A stretch of DNA of 64,000 bases, from NCBI GenBank assembly GCA_963754125.1, contig CAVWEX010000010.1, forward strand, positions 54,883 through 118,882, in the 5' to 3' direction. Below are positions 18,844-28,254 of this stretch, one piece after another. The notes under the pieces were generated by a model. The model saw only the letters and a list, made by a program, of their open reading frames with translations, was not told the origin of the DNA and ran no database searches. The position numbers and the translations under genes are program-made. How positions within the stretch are numbered: the first letter of the stretch is position 1; every line of letters begins with the position of its first letter. This DNA is from RPQJ01 sp963754125 (GTDB taxonomy: Bacteria > Pseudomonadota > Gammaproteobacteria > Steroidobacterales > Steroidobacteraceae).

Positions 18844-20584
18844 ATGAAACGCCACCCCGCGGATCTACGATCCCTTGCGCTCTGCGCCGTGCTCGGCGCA
18901 GTCGCCGCGCTTTCCGGCTGCGGCTCGAAGGAACCGCCGCCCCAGGCCCAGGCCCCGGCTCCGGCCGCCGTCCCGGACGGCGCGCCCGCCACGGCCCCGG
19001 CCGCACCGGTGACCGCAGCCGAAGTGACCCGGACCTGGACGCCGGAGGCGCTCGAGGAGCTGCTCGCGCCCATCGCGTTGTACCCGGATCCCGGTGCTGT
19101 CGCAGCTGCTGATCGCCGCGACCAATCCGCAGGAAGTGCTCGATGCGGGCAACTGGCTGCTGCAGAACACCTCGCTCAAGGGCTCGGCGCTCGACGACGC
19201 CGCGGCGACCGTCGGATTCACGCCGCCGATCCGCGCCCTCGTCCAGTTCCCCGAGACCGTGGACATGATGTGCCTCGAGCTCGACTGGACGACCGAGCTC
19301 GGCGAGGCCTTCGTCGCCGACCAGGCCGGCGTGCTCGGCGCCGTGCAACGCCTGCGCAAGCAGGCCGTCGACGTCGGCAATCTCCAGAGCTCGGAGCAGA
19401 TGAAGGTCGAGACCGAGGTGCAGGAGGGCCAGGAAGTCGTCGTGCTCAAGCCGGCACAGCCCGAGGTCGTCTACGTCCCGCAGTACGACCCGGTCGCCGC
19501 GTATGCCCCGGCGCCCGCCACGACCACGCCCGTCACCACGACCACGGTCACCGAGGAAAAGAGCGGCCACTCTACGGGCACCCTGGTGACGACCGGCCTG
19601 CTCGCCTTCGGCGCGGGCATCCTCGTCAACGAACTGTTCGACGACGACGACGACCACCACAAGAACGACTACTACTACCCGAACTACGGCTACGGCGGCA
19701 TGCCGTATTACCCGCCCTATCCGTACCGGCCCTCGTACGGCGGCGGCTACTACCCGAGCAACGGCTACAACCGTCCGCCGGGCTACAACAGCGGCTTCGT
19801 CAACACTGGCAACGTCGTCATCAACACGGGCGGCAACCGGCCGGGCAACAACTACTGGGACCGCTACGACAACAAGCCGGGCGCCGGCGGCTACAACCGC
19901 CCGCGTCAGACGAGCAGCCCGATCTCGGCCGCACGTCCGAACCGGCCGGAACTCAACGACCTGAACAAGCGGCAGCCGCGCGCGATGCCGGCCGACGTCA
20001 AGCGCCCGTCGCCCAACGCGACCGCCGGCAACTGGAAGGGCCAGGGCGGCTACGCCGGCGCCAAGCCCGGCGGCTCGAAGGACGCCAAGGACCGCATCGC
20101 GAACGCGCAGCCCGGCTACTCCAATCCCGCCAAGGCGCGGCCCGCGACCCGCGATGTGCCCACGTGCCAAGGCGCCGCCGAAGGTCCAGGGCAGCTATGC
20201 CGGCGCCAAGGGCGATCGTGCCAAACCAACCCCGGCGACCGCGACTTGCCGAAGCCGCAGACTCGTGACGCGCGCGCCCGGCGCCGAGCACTCGGGACAG
20301 TCCAGAAGCCGAACAAGGGCGCCGGCGATCGCGGGTACGCAAAGCCGGCGCCGAGCGCCAAGCCGGCGTCGCGGCCGCAGACCGCGGACCGATCCGCGGC
20401 CCCGAAGCCCATGCCGACGCAGCGGCCCGCGCCTTCGGGCGGCAAGGGCACGGCCATGTCCGGCGCGAAGAGCGGGAACAAGGACCGTGCCGCGAGCCAG
20501 CGCGGCAAGCAGAGCATGCCGCAAGGCGCCCGCAGCAAGGGCGGTGGCGGTGGCGGTGGCGGCAACAAGAAGCAGAAGCGCTGA
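18844..20584 (+). CDS. DUF3300 lipoprotein with Gly/Tyr/Pro-rich tail (frameshifts near 19093, 20160 and 20228)
   Basis: Repaired length about 579 residues. A lipoprotein signal (AVLGAVAALSGCGSKE) leads into the DUF3300 domain: LLAPIALYPD, then after an extra C in GATCCCGG near 19093, PVLSQLLIAATNPQEVL. It ends near VVYVPQYDPVAAYAP. A transmembrane-like segment follows, then a Tyr/Gly/Asn-rich and a basic low-complexity region. In that tail the frame slips near 20160 (to RAKAPPKVQGSYAGAK) and returns near 20228. Function unknown. The downstream DUF2950 gene is its usual partner. Confidence 0.8.
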
Positions 20585-20602
20585 GCGCCAGGAGCAAAGC
20601 AC

Positions 20603-21563
20603 ATGGATAAGACACACACTCTGCGCGCGCCGTGGTGGCTCGTCATCGCCCTGCTCGTCGGCCTCTCGGTTGCGGCCGGATGCGCGAAGCAGCCTGACGC
20701 GGAAGCGGGATTCAAGGCGCCCGAGGACGCCGTCACCGCGCTGGTCGCCGCGATGCAGAAAGGCGACATGGCGGCACTGCAGGGACTGCTCGGGCCCGGC
20801 AGCGAGGAACTGCTCGATTCGGGCGACGCGGTGCAGGACGCGAGCGACCGAGCCGACTTCCTGGCCGCCTACGCCGCCAAGCACGCGCTGATCGACGACG
20901 GCGCCGACCGCAAGGTCCTCGTGACCGGTCGAGGACGACTGGCCGATGCCGGTGCCGATCGTGAAGCGCGACGGCCGCTGGCAGTTCGACGGCGAGGCCG
21001 GCATCGACGAGATCATCTACCGTCGCGTGGGCTCCAACGAACTCGGCGCCATCGACGTGAGTCGCGGCTTCGTCGAGGCACAGCTCGAGTACGCCTCCGA
21101 GGGTCGCGACGGCGATCCCGCCGGCATCTACGCGCTCAAGCTGATCAGCGACGAGGGCCAGCACAACGGCCTGTACTGGGAGACGGGCGAGGACGAGCCG
21201 CCGAGCCCGGCGGGCCCGTTCGTGGCTGCGGCCGCGGAGGAGGGCTACCGCGCCGGCGGCGCCGATCGCACGCCGTATCACGGCTACTACTACCGCATGC
21301 TCTATGCGCAGGGAGCGAATGCCAACGGCGGCGCACGCGACTACTTCAAGGACGGCCTGCTGACCGAGGGTTTCGCGCTCGTCGCCTGGCCGGCGGACTA
21401 CGGTTCGAGCGGCGTGCAGACCTTCATCGTCAACCAGGACGGCGTCGTCTTCCAGAAGGATCTCGGCGAGGACACCGCCACCGCGGTCGAGTCCATCCAG
21501 AGCTTCGACCCGGACAGCTCGTGGATCGCGATCACGGAGGACGCCTCGGCCGGGGCGCGATAG
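20603..21563 (+). CDS. DUF2950 lipoprotein (frameshift near 20930)
   Basis: Repaired length about 320 residues. Lipobox-type signal (LLVGLSVAAGCAKQ), then a DUF2950 domain: KAPEDAVTALVAAMQKGD, and after the break at VLVTG the frame resumes at EDDWPMPVPIVKRDGRWQFD. RRVGSNELGAI, YYYRMLYAQGANANGGARDY and GFALVAWPADYG are the family hallmarks. Start 18 bp after the DUF3300 stop. The two proteins probably act together in the envelope; no biochemical role is established to my knowledge. Confidence 0.85.
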
Positions 21564-21655
21564 ACGCGCTCCCCCGTGCCGGTTATGTTTAAGTCGCGTG
21601 AGGTCGGTCGGGTATGCCGCCGACCCGACAGTGTTGCCCGCAGGGAGAGAGAAGG

Positions 21656-22390
21656 GTGCGCCGCGACGAGCCATCTCCGCAGGATGGAGCTGGGCCGGGG
21701 CTCCAGGACGCCTCGACCGGCGCCGCAGCGACAGCACGCTCGGATTTCCCGACGATCGTTGCCAGTTCGCTGCAGGCCCGTCCGCACGCGGGCCACGCGG
21801 CCGAAGCCGTCCTCGACAAGCTCAATCGCGGCGTCGTGATCTTCGATCACCAGGGCCGGGTGCACTACGCCAACGATGCGGCGCTGCGCGCGGCCCACGG
21901 GTCGGGAGCCATCGCGATCCAGGAGGGCCTGCTTGCCTTCGGCGAATCGGCCGCGCAGGCCCGCTTCGAGGCATTCCTGCAGCAGGGTCGCGAACGTGTC
22001 GATGGCGGCACGGGGCAGTCGTCCGTGGTGATGCGGGTCGGCGCCGGCGCCGGACGGCCGCCGTTTCGCGTGCTGCTGAGTCCCTTGAACATGGCCGGCG
22101 ACTCCGCAGCAGGAGCCCGCCCCGTAGAGCACGTGCTGATGATCTACGAGCCGCATGCGGACCGACACGTGCCAAAGCGGATCCTGCGCGAGCTCTACGG
22201 CCTGAGCGACGCCGAGGCTGACCTGACGCTGCTGCTGTTCGAGGGCGAGTCGCTCGAGGCCGCCTCGCAGCGCCTGCACATCTCGGTCAACACGGCGAAG
22301 ACCCACCTGCACCACGTCTTCATCAAGTGCGACGTCCATTCGCAGGGCGAGCTGCTGCAGCTGCTGTCGCTGGGGCCGCGGACGCTCTAG
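21656..22390 (+). CDS. LuxR-type regulator with N-terminal PAS-like domain
   Basis: 244 residues from GTG 21656, which follows AGGGAGAGAGAAGG; an upstream ATG at 21614 lacks such a site. A PAS-like region (LNRGVVIFDHQGRVHYAND) spans about 35-150. The C-terminal LuxR helix-turn-helix is LSDAEADLTLLLFEGESLE followed by LHISVNTAKTHLHHVFIKC. The ligand is unknown. It lies next to, and convergent with, the metalloprotease gene of the CHAT-lipase locus, so it is a possible but unproven regulator of that locus. Confidence 0.88.
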   Translation: MRRDEPSPQDGAGPGLQDASTGAAATARSDFPTIVASSLQARPHAGHAAEAVLDKLNRGVVIFDHQGRVHYANDAALRAAHGSGAIAIQEGLLAFGESAAQARFEAFLQQGRERVDGGTGQSSVVMRVGAGAGRPPFRVLLSPLNMAGDSAAGARPVEHVLMIYEPHADRHVPKRILRELYGLSDAEADLTLLLFEGESLEAASQRLHISVNTAKTHLHHVFIKCDVHSQGELLQLLSLGPRTL

Positions 22391-22393
22391 CAG

Positions 22394-23900
22394 TCAGCTG
22401 TAGGTTACCCAGCGGATTCCGAGGTTGTAGCCGTAGCTCTCGATCTTGATCTTCGCGTAGCGGCCGGCGTTGGTGCGCACGGCGATCACGGAATTGGCGG
22501 TGAGCTTGTTCGACGAGCTGTTGCTGCCGTTGATCGGCGTCGCCGTGTACGGCGCGGTCGCCAGCGTCTGCGAGGAGACGGCGTCGAAGTTCGGCTTGCC
22601 GAGATGCGCGAGCATCGCCCCGCCCTGCGGCACGAGGTAGCGCGTCACGCTGTTGACCTGCCGCCACCACAGGTCGGCGCCCGTCGGCGGGCCCAGCTTG
22701 CCGGCCTCGAGGTCGAAGGTCCACGTACCCTTGAGGGATGCCGTGCCCTTCGAGAACACCGCGAGCTCGTTCCAGCCGAGATGCCCGCGCGTGAAGTCGC
22801 ACACGGCCGGGGTGTTGGCGCACATCAGGCAGGGCACGAACGGCGAGGCGCACTTCTCGCAGTTGCCGTTCGCGATCTCGTAGCGGCCGGCCTTGCTGGT
22901 GCAGTTGCAGCCCGCGCCCGTGTACTCGTCCGGGCAGCCGAACACGTGCCCCGTCTCGTGCGCGACCACGAGGTTGAAGTTGTCGATGCCCCAGCCGTCC
23001 ACCTGGAAGTCCATGACGACGTGGTTGCCCCAGTAGTAGGCGAACCAGTCCTTCGGGTACTTGGTGACGAACAGCGCATACGCATGCTGCGCGCCGAAGC
23101 GCGTCTTGAGGTCGGCGATGTACTTGTTCATGCCGGCGACGCTCGAGGCATAGCCCATCGCACCCAGCGCGGCGTTGCGCCACTTGTCCTCCCAGGTGTT
23201 CTCCTGACCCGCGAGGAACTGGCTCGCGCCCAGCGAGATCTTCGGCCGCTGGAAGTCGTAGAACCACTGGATGCCGGCGCGCGGCTCGAACGACGAGAGC
23301 ATGTTGAGGCCCTCGATCGTCTCGCTCGTGACCTTGAGCTTCTCGTTGTCGGCGATCGCGTACTGCGCCGCCGTGCTGTCCACGTACACGATGCCGACCG
23401 CGATCCGGCCCACCAGCACCGGGATCGACAGGTTGGGCGCCCCGAGCGCGCGGGAGCCGCGCAGCGCGCGGCTGCCGAGCGCGGTGGCCTCGCGTCGCCG
23501 GATGCGGGCAGCGATGTCGGGCGGCGGGTCGGGCGGCTTGCGGCCGGGCGCATCGAAGCGCATGCCGAGCGAGCGGTTGGTCATCGACCGGGAGATGCGG
23601 CCCGGGTCCTGGTGCCCGTTCCAGATGGTCATGGCTTCCGCGACGATGTGCGGGCGCCCCTTCATCTTCGTGGCCGGGATCTTCGCGGTCGTGGCCATCG
23701 TGAGGCGCGCCGTTCCTGTGAGCGACTTCGCCTTGTCGGAGGGCACGGCCGCGACCACCACCGACGGCGGCACCGCGTGCGTGATGCGTCCGCCCGCGGC
23801 CTCGACGGCCTTGGCGGCGGCGTTGATGCCCGCCATGCCCCGTCCCCTCGACCTCGATGAACACGTTCTGGAACCCGCCTACCTTGGTGGCCCTGGCCAT
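22394..23900 (-). CDS. HExxHxxGxxD metalloprotease with I9-like N-terminal domain (frameshift near 23838)
   Basis: Repaired length about 501 residues. The ATG at 23900 follows AGGAGAACTGATC. It begins MARATKVGGFQNVFIEVEG; one extra base in the G-runs near 23838 then shifts the frame to MAGINAAAKAVEAAGGR. The first 75 residues resemble a subtilisin-propeptide (I9-like) fold, with SVVVAAVPSDKAKSLTG. The catalytic motif HETGHVFGCPDEY is about residues 314-326. It has two His ligands and a probable Asp third ligand, as in snapalysin-like metzincins. A Cys-rich loop and Met-turn candidate PCLMCA follow. No signal peptide is visible. It may be a protease kept latent by its own prodomain. Confidence 0.72.
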
Positions 23901-23902
23901 GA

Positions 23903-24245
23903 TCAGTTCTCCTGTGGGTCTTGCGGCGTATCGGCGTCGTCTCTGCCCGCGTCGCGTTCGCGCTGCTCGAGTCGTTCCCGCACTTCCGGGCGGACCGTCG
24001 GGCGGCTGGCGGCCCGGGGCGTCCCAGGATTCGCCGGCGCGGATGCCCGCCAGTCCCTCCACGAGCGCGAGGCGTCCCATCGCACCGCCCGGCACGTCCG
24101 CGGTCACGCTGTGCGCTTCGCACGCGAGCACCCTGCCGCCGACCGCTGCGACGGCAGCGATGAATTCGTCCTGGGTTGCGCCCGGCTCGCAGGTCGCCAC
24201 GATGCGGACCCACCTCGCGGCCGACGGCGCGGCTCGCTCAGTCAC
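23903..24245 (-). CDS. Small I9-like protein, first gene of the metalloprotease operon (frameshift near 24010)
   Basis: Repaired length about 114 residues, GTG start at 24245. The first part reads WVRIVATCEPGATQDEFIAA, then GGRVLACEAHSVTADVP and LALVEGLAGIRAGESWD. This beta-alpha-beta pattern is similar to the N-terminal domain of the next gene and to protease propeptides/I9 inhibitors. After the break near a CCCC run the frame continues as a charged tail (RPEVRERLEQRERDAG) ending 2 bp before the metalloprotease ATG. I infer a dedicated inhibitor or chaperone of the protease; there is no direct evidence. Confidence 0.55.
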
Positions 24246-24320
24246 CGGTTGAGTGCCTCGTTGGGATTGCGCACGACGACCTCGTACGACGCTAGGATGG
24301 TAGGACGCGCGCGCAGCGCC

Positions 24321-24342
24321 GGATATCACCTGATCGGGTGAT
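24321..24342. promoter_or_regulatory. Perfect palindrome between the divergent arms of the CHAT-lipase locus
   Basis: ATATCACC (24321-24328) and GGTGATAT (24335-24342) form an 8-bp-arm inverted repeat with a 6-bp spacer. It is AT-rich in a GC-rich surrounding and sits midway between the divergent genes. Its right edge overlaps the proposed -35 of the plus-strand gene, as expected for a repressor operator. Confidence 0.65.
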
Positions 24343-24370
24343 ATTGGCGGACACTGCACGCCAGTACGAT
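24342..24370 (+). promoter_or_regulatory. Probable promoter of the lipase-CHAT gene
   Basis: TTGGCG (24342-24347) and TACGAT (24365-24370) are separated by 17 bp, 66 bp before the ATG at 24436. The palindromic operator overlaps the -35 element. Confidence 0.45.
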
Positions 24371-24435
24371 CGTGACGCACCGCCGGCCCGCGCCGGCGTT
24401 CGAGTTCGAATCGGGCTGTCGGCACGGGGGCAAGC

Positions 24436-27400
24436 ATGGTCAAGTCAACCGACGAGGCGCGTCGCGCTGCGATCGACTGGGATCGCTTCGAGGAGGCCCT
24501 GGCCGAGGGCACGGTCCGCGGCAAGCGCAGCGCCACCGTCGAGCAGGAACTCGAGGGCTTCGACGCGGCCGAGCTCGAGGTGCTGCGCCGCCTCGCCACG
24601 CGGTCGCGGCTGTCACGATCGCGCGCCGCGCCGCTCGGCAACGTCGTCTTCCTGCACGGCATCACCGGCGCCGACCTCGCCACCGTCTCGGGCACCGACC
24701 GGGACCACGTCTGGATCAACTTCCCGCGCCTGATGAGGGGCTACATCGAGCGCCTTGCGCTCGCGCCGGACGGCAAGACCGAGGCGGATCGCAAGTATCG
24801 CGTGGTCGCGACGCGGCCGAACAAGCGCTACTACGCCCGCGCAATCCTCTCGCTGCGAGCCCGCTGGGACGCCGTCGGGTACGCCTACGACTGGCGCAGG
24901 GACATCGACGAGGCCGCCGACGGGCTCGCCCGGTTCATCCGTGAGCGATTCCCCGGCAAGCCCGTGCACCTGGTCGCGCACTCGATGGGCGGACTGGTGG
25001 CACGCAACCTGATCCGCCGGCACCCGCAGCTCTGGGACGGCATCGAGGACCCGGAGAAAGTCGCTGGCGGACGGCTCGTCATGCTCGGCACGCCGAACTA
25101 CGGCTCGTTCGCCATCGTGCAGGCCATGACCGGCGAGGACCGCATGATCGCCATGCTCGAGAAGGCCGACTTCAAGCACGACCTGCGCGAGCTCCTCGCG
25201 ATCACCAACTCATTTGTAGGCAGCTACCAGCTGCTGCCGGCGCCGTCGAAGCTGCCGGCGGCGCTCGATGCGCTCTACCAGGCGGACACCTGGCCGAAGC
25301 GGGCCGCGATGTCCCAGGCGCACCTCAACCGCGCCCACCGGTTCCACGCCGACCTCGACACCGCCTCGACCGTCAATGCCACGCGCATGATCTACGTGGC
25401 CGGCTGCCAGCAACCGACGATCGTCGGGATGAACGTCGTGGGACGCGGCGACTTCGACTACGTGCTGTCCCGCGACGGCGACGGCCGCGTGCCGCACGCG
25501 CTCGGCCTGCTGCCGGGCGTGCCGAGCTACTTCATCGAGGAGGTGCACGGCGACCTCGCGCGCAACGAAGAGGTGCTGCGCGCCCTCGACGACCTGCTCG
25601 AGTCGGGCAGCACCAGCCGGCTCGCGACCAAGCCTTCGCGGGGTGCGAAGCGCGCGGCCCCGAGCATGCGCGAGTACCAGCAGGCGACCGACCGGGTGAT
25701 GATGGACGAGTTCGACCGCATCGTCGGCGAGGCACGGACCGAGCGCAGTGTCGAGGGCGAGCCGAAGCTCTCGGCGGAAGACGCGGCCTTTGCGGAAGAT
25801 GCCCTGCTGCACGCCTCGCTCGGCGCCGGGCGCAGCGCACGCGCCAAGCGGCCGGGCGGCCGTCCGGCGGCCCGCAGGCGCGCCACGCCGCCGGTCCCGC
25901 TCCGGGTGACGCTGCATCTCGGCGACATCCGCGACGTCAAGGCGCCGGTGGTCGTCGTCGGTCACTACCAGGGCCTCGAGCCGGTCAACGCCATCGGCGC
26001 GATCGACGCGCGGCTCGACGGCTGGATCGGACTCGCGGTAAAGCGCGGCATGATCGGCGGCCTGCACGGCGAGCTGTTCTACGTGCCGACCCGCGGCCGG
26101 ATCGCCGCGGAAGCGGTGCTGATCGCCGGCATGGGCACGCCGGGCGCCTTCAACGAGGACCGGCTGCGCTCGCTCATGACCAACGTGGCCCTGGGCACCG
26201 GCGCGCTCGGCATGAAGCGCATCGCCACGGTCCTCGTGGGCGCCGGCGAAGGCAGCCTCGAGCCGGACCGGGCGCTGCGCGCGATGATCGGCGGCGTCAC
26301 GTGCGCGGTCGCGAGCGTGCCGGAAGCGTCGCGCGCCGGCTCGGCGCTGCAGGAAGTGATGGTCGTCGAGAACAACCCGGAACGCATCGAACAGCTGGCC
26401 GCCGGTCTGCAGCAGCTCAAGGAGGACGATGCCCTCGGCGCGCGCCTGACGCTCAAGCTCCCGGCCGCGGCCGAGATCGAGCGTGCGCGCCGCCAGCGCA
26501 AGAGCTCGCGTGGAAAGGCGGCGGCCGGACGCGCCACTGCGCCGCGGCAGCTGAACGAGATCCGGCTGACGCTCGAGAGCCCGCAGGAGGGCGGCGGTCG
26601 CTTCCGCTTCTCCGCCATCACGCGCAGCGCCGTGGTGCCGGTGCGCGAGGTGGAGGTGGACGCCGCGCGCTTCCAGGCGCTGGCCCTGGCGCTGCAGGAA
26701 TCGGACGCGGGCACCGACCAGGAGCAGTACGGCCGGCTGATGTTCGAGTACCTGATGCCGGAGGACTTCGACCAGTCCATCGAGGACGCGGAGTCCGTCC
26801 GCCTGATCGTGGACAGCACGACGGCGTCCTTCCCCTGGGAGATGGCCTGCTTCCGTCCCCGCAGCGGCGACGCCGGAGTGCAGCGGCTCGGGCTCGAGAA
26901 GAAGCTGACCCGCCAGTTCCGCACCATGCTGTCGCGGCCGCCCGGGACCACGCCGCCGCTCAACGACGAGGTGCGCGTGCTGGTGATCGCCGACCCGGCG
27001 CCGGAAGCGGAGCTGCAGCTGCACTATGCGCGGCGCGAAGGGCGACGAGTCGCCGAGGCCCTGCGACAGATGAGCCGGCCCGGGTGCCGGATCACGGTCG
27101 AGAGTCGCATCGGCGCGAGCGAGTGCAGCCTGGTGGAGATCCTCAAGCTGATCCTGACCGGTGACTTCGACGTGCTGCACTACGCCGGGCACGGCGAGTA
27201 CGACCCGGCGAACCCCACTGCAGCGGGCTGGATCCTGGGCCGCGACCAGGTGCTGACGGCGCGCGACATCTTCCGCGCCCGACGCGTGCCGCGGCTCGTG
27301 TTCGCCAACGCGTGCTTCTCCGGCGTGATCCACGACGGGCCGGCGTTCGAATCCGCCGAGCTCACGCGCGGTACGCGCAACGGTGGCGCAGGCGTTCTTC

Positions 27401-27661
27401 GAGCGCGGCGTGCCGAACTACGTCGGCTCCGGCTGGCCGGTGGACGACGAGCAGGCGGGCACGTTCGCGGCCGCGTTCTACGAGCGCCTGTTCGCCGGCG
27501 ATCCGATGCGCGAGGCCCTGCAGGTGGCGCGGCAGAAGATCTTCGACGAGACGCTCGGCTCGACCTGGGGCGCCTACCAGCACTACGGCGATCCGGAGGA
27601 CGTGCTGGTCCGCCCGACCGCGGCGGCGGCGGCGCCCAGACGCCGCGCCCGGCGCAGGTAG
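24436..27661 (+). CDS. Lipase / M17N-like / CHAT-protease multidomain protein (frameshift near 27380)
   Basis: Repaired length about 1,075 residues, no signal peptide, so cytoplasmic. Residues 65-390 form an alpha/beta hydrolase of PGAP1/LCAT type: NVVFLHGITG, nucleophile Ser183 in AHSMGG, probable acid Asp349 in DGDGRVP, His371 in EEVHGDLARNEEV. Residues about 488-640 resemble the macro-like N-terminal domain of leucyl aminopeptidases (AIDARLDGWIGL, AVLIAGMG). From about 705 comes a CHAT caspase-like domain with catalytic His919 (LHYAGHGEYD) and Cys960 (LVFANACFSG). After ESAELTRG the frame slips and resumes at TVAQAFFERGVPNYVGSG, completing the CHAT fold. It is probably an activatable protease fused to a membrane-lipid hydrolase. 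Confidence 0.85.
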
Positions 27662-27699
27662 CGGTGGCCGCGAACTCGTTGCCGGAAGCCTGAAGCCGC

Positions 27700-28220
27700 A
27701 TGCCTGCCGCGGAGTTGCTGCTCGCGATCGCCCAGCTGGCCGTGGCGCTTGCGGGCTTCTCCGGTCTCATCGCGGCCATCCGCACCGCCGCTCCGGACGG
27801 CTGGTACCCCCGCGACATCTGGTCCCTGTCGTGGATGTTCGGGGCGAGCATCGGGGCGCTGGTGCTGTCGCTGCTGCCGCTGTGGCTCAACCTGTTCGGC
27901 TGGTCCGACGAGACCGTGTACCGGACTTCGAGTGCCGTGGCGGCCGTGTCGCATCGGCTGCTTCGTGGGCGTGATGGCCTGGACCGGGGCGACGTCTGAC
28001 TCGCGCAGGGTTTCCGCCTCGCGTTCGGTACTTCCCGGCCACGATCGTGCTGTTGCTCGGGCTTGCCTCGATCGTGATGGCCGTGGGCGCCGTCGGCGGG
28101 CTGCGCGGGTCGATCACGGCTGCTTACGTGGGAACCCTGATTGCGCTGCTGCTGGCGTCCGTGCTCGTGCTCGCCGTGTTCCTCGTGCTCCTCGCCCGAA
28201 TGACCCAGCGCAGGTCATGA
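27700..28220 (+). CDS. Small four-helix membrane protein (frameshifts near 27955 and 28027)
   Basis: Repaired length about 173 residues. Helices can be followed across three frames: ELLLAIAQLAVALAGFSGLI, then WMFGASIGALVLSLLPLWL, then after a break at GTCGCATCGG IGCFVGVMAWTGAT, and after a second break YFPATIVLLLGLASIVMAVG and LIALLLASVLVLAVFLVLLA. The stop is TGA 28218-28220. Each break fits one extra base. It begins 38 bp after the lipase-CHAT gene and is likely cotranscribed. Function unknown; a membrane partner or target of the CHAT protein is inferred from position only. Confidence 0.62.
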
Positions 28221-28254
28221 TGTCAGCTTGACGCCGAGATTTAAGGAGCACGGC

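Noticed and set aside
18378..19073. 232-residue N-terminal extension of glutamine synthetase
   Set aside because: The extension is Ala/Ser/Arg-rich without homology, crosses the sigma-54 promoter and overlaps the divergent DUF3300 gene; the ATG at 18377 has a good ribosome site.
24400..24415. GTTCGAATCGGGC resembling a tRNA T-loop
   Set aside because: No acceptor stem, anticodon stem or CCA-compatible pairing around it; no tRNA found in the window.
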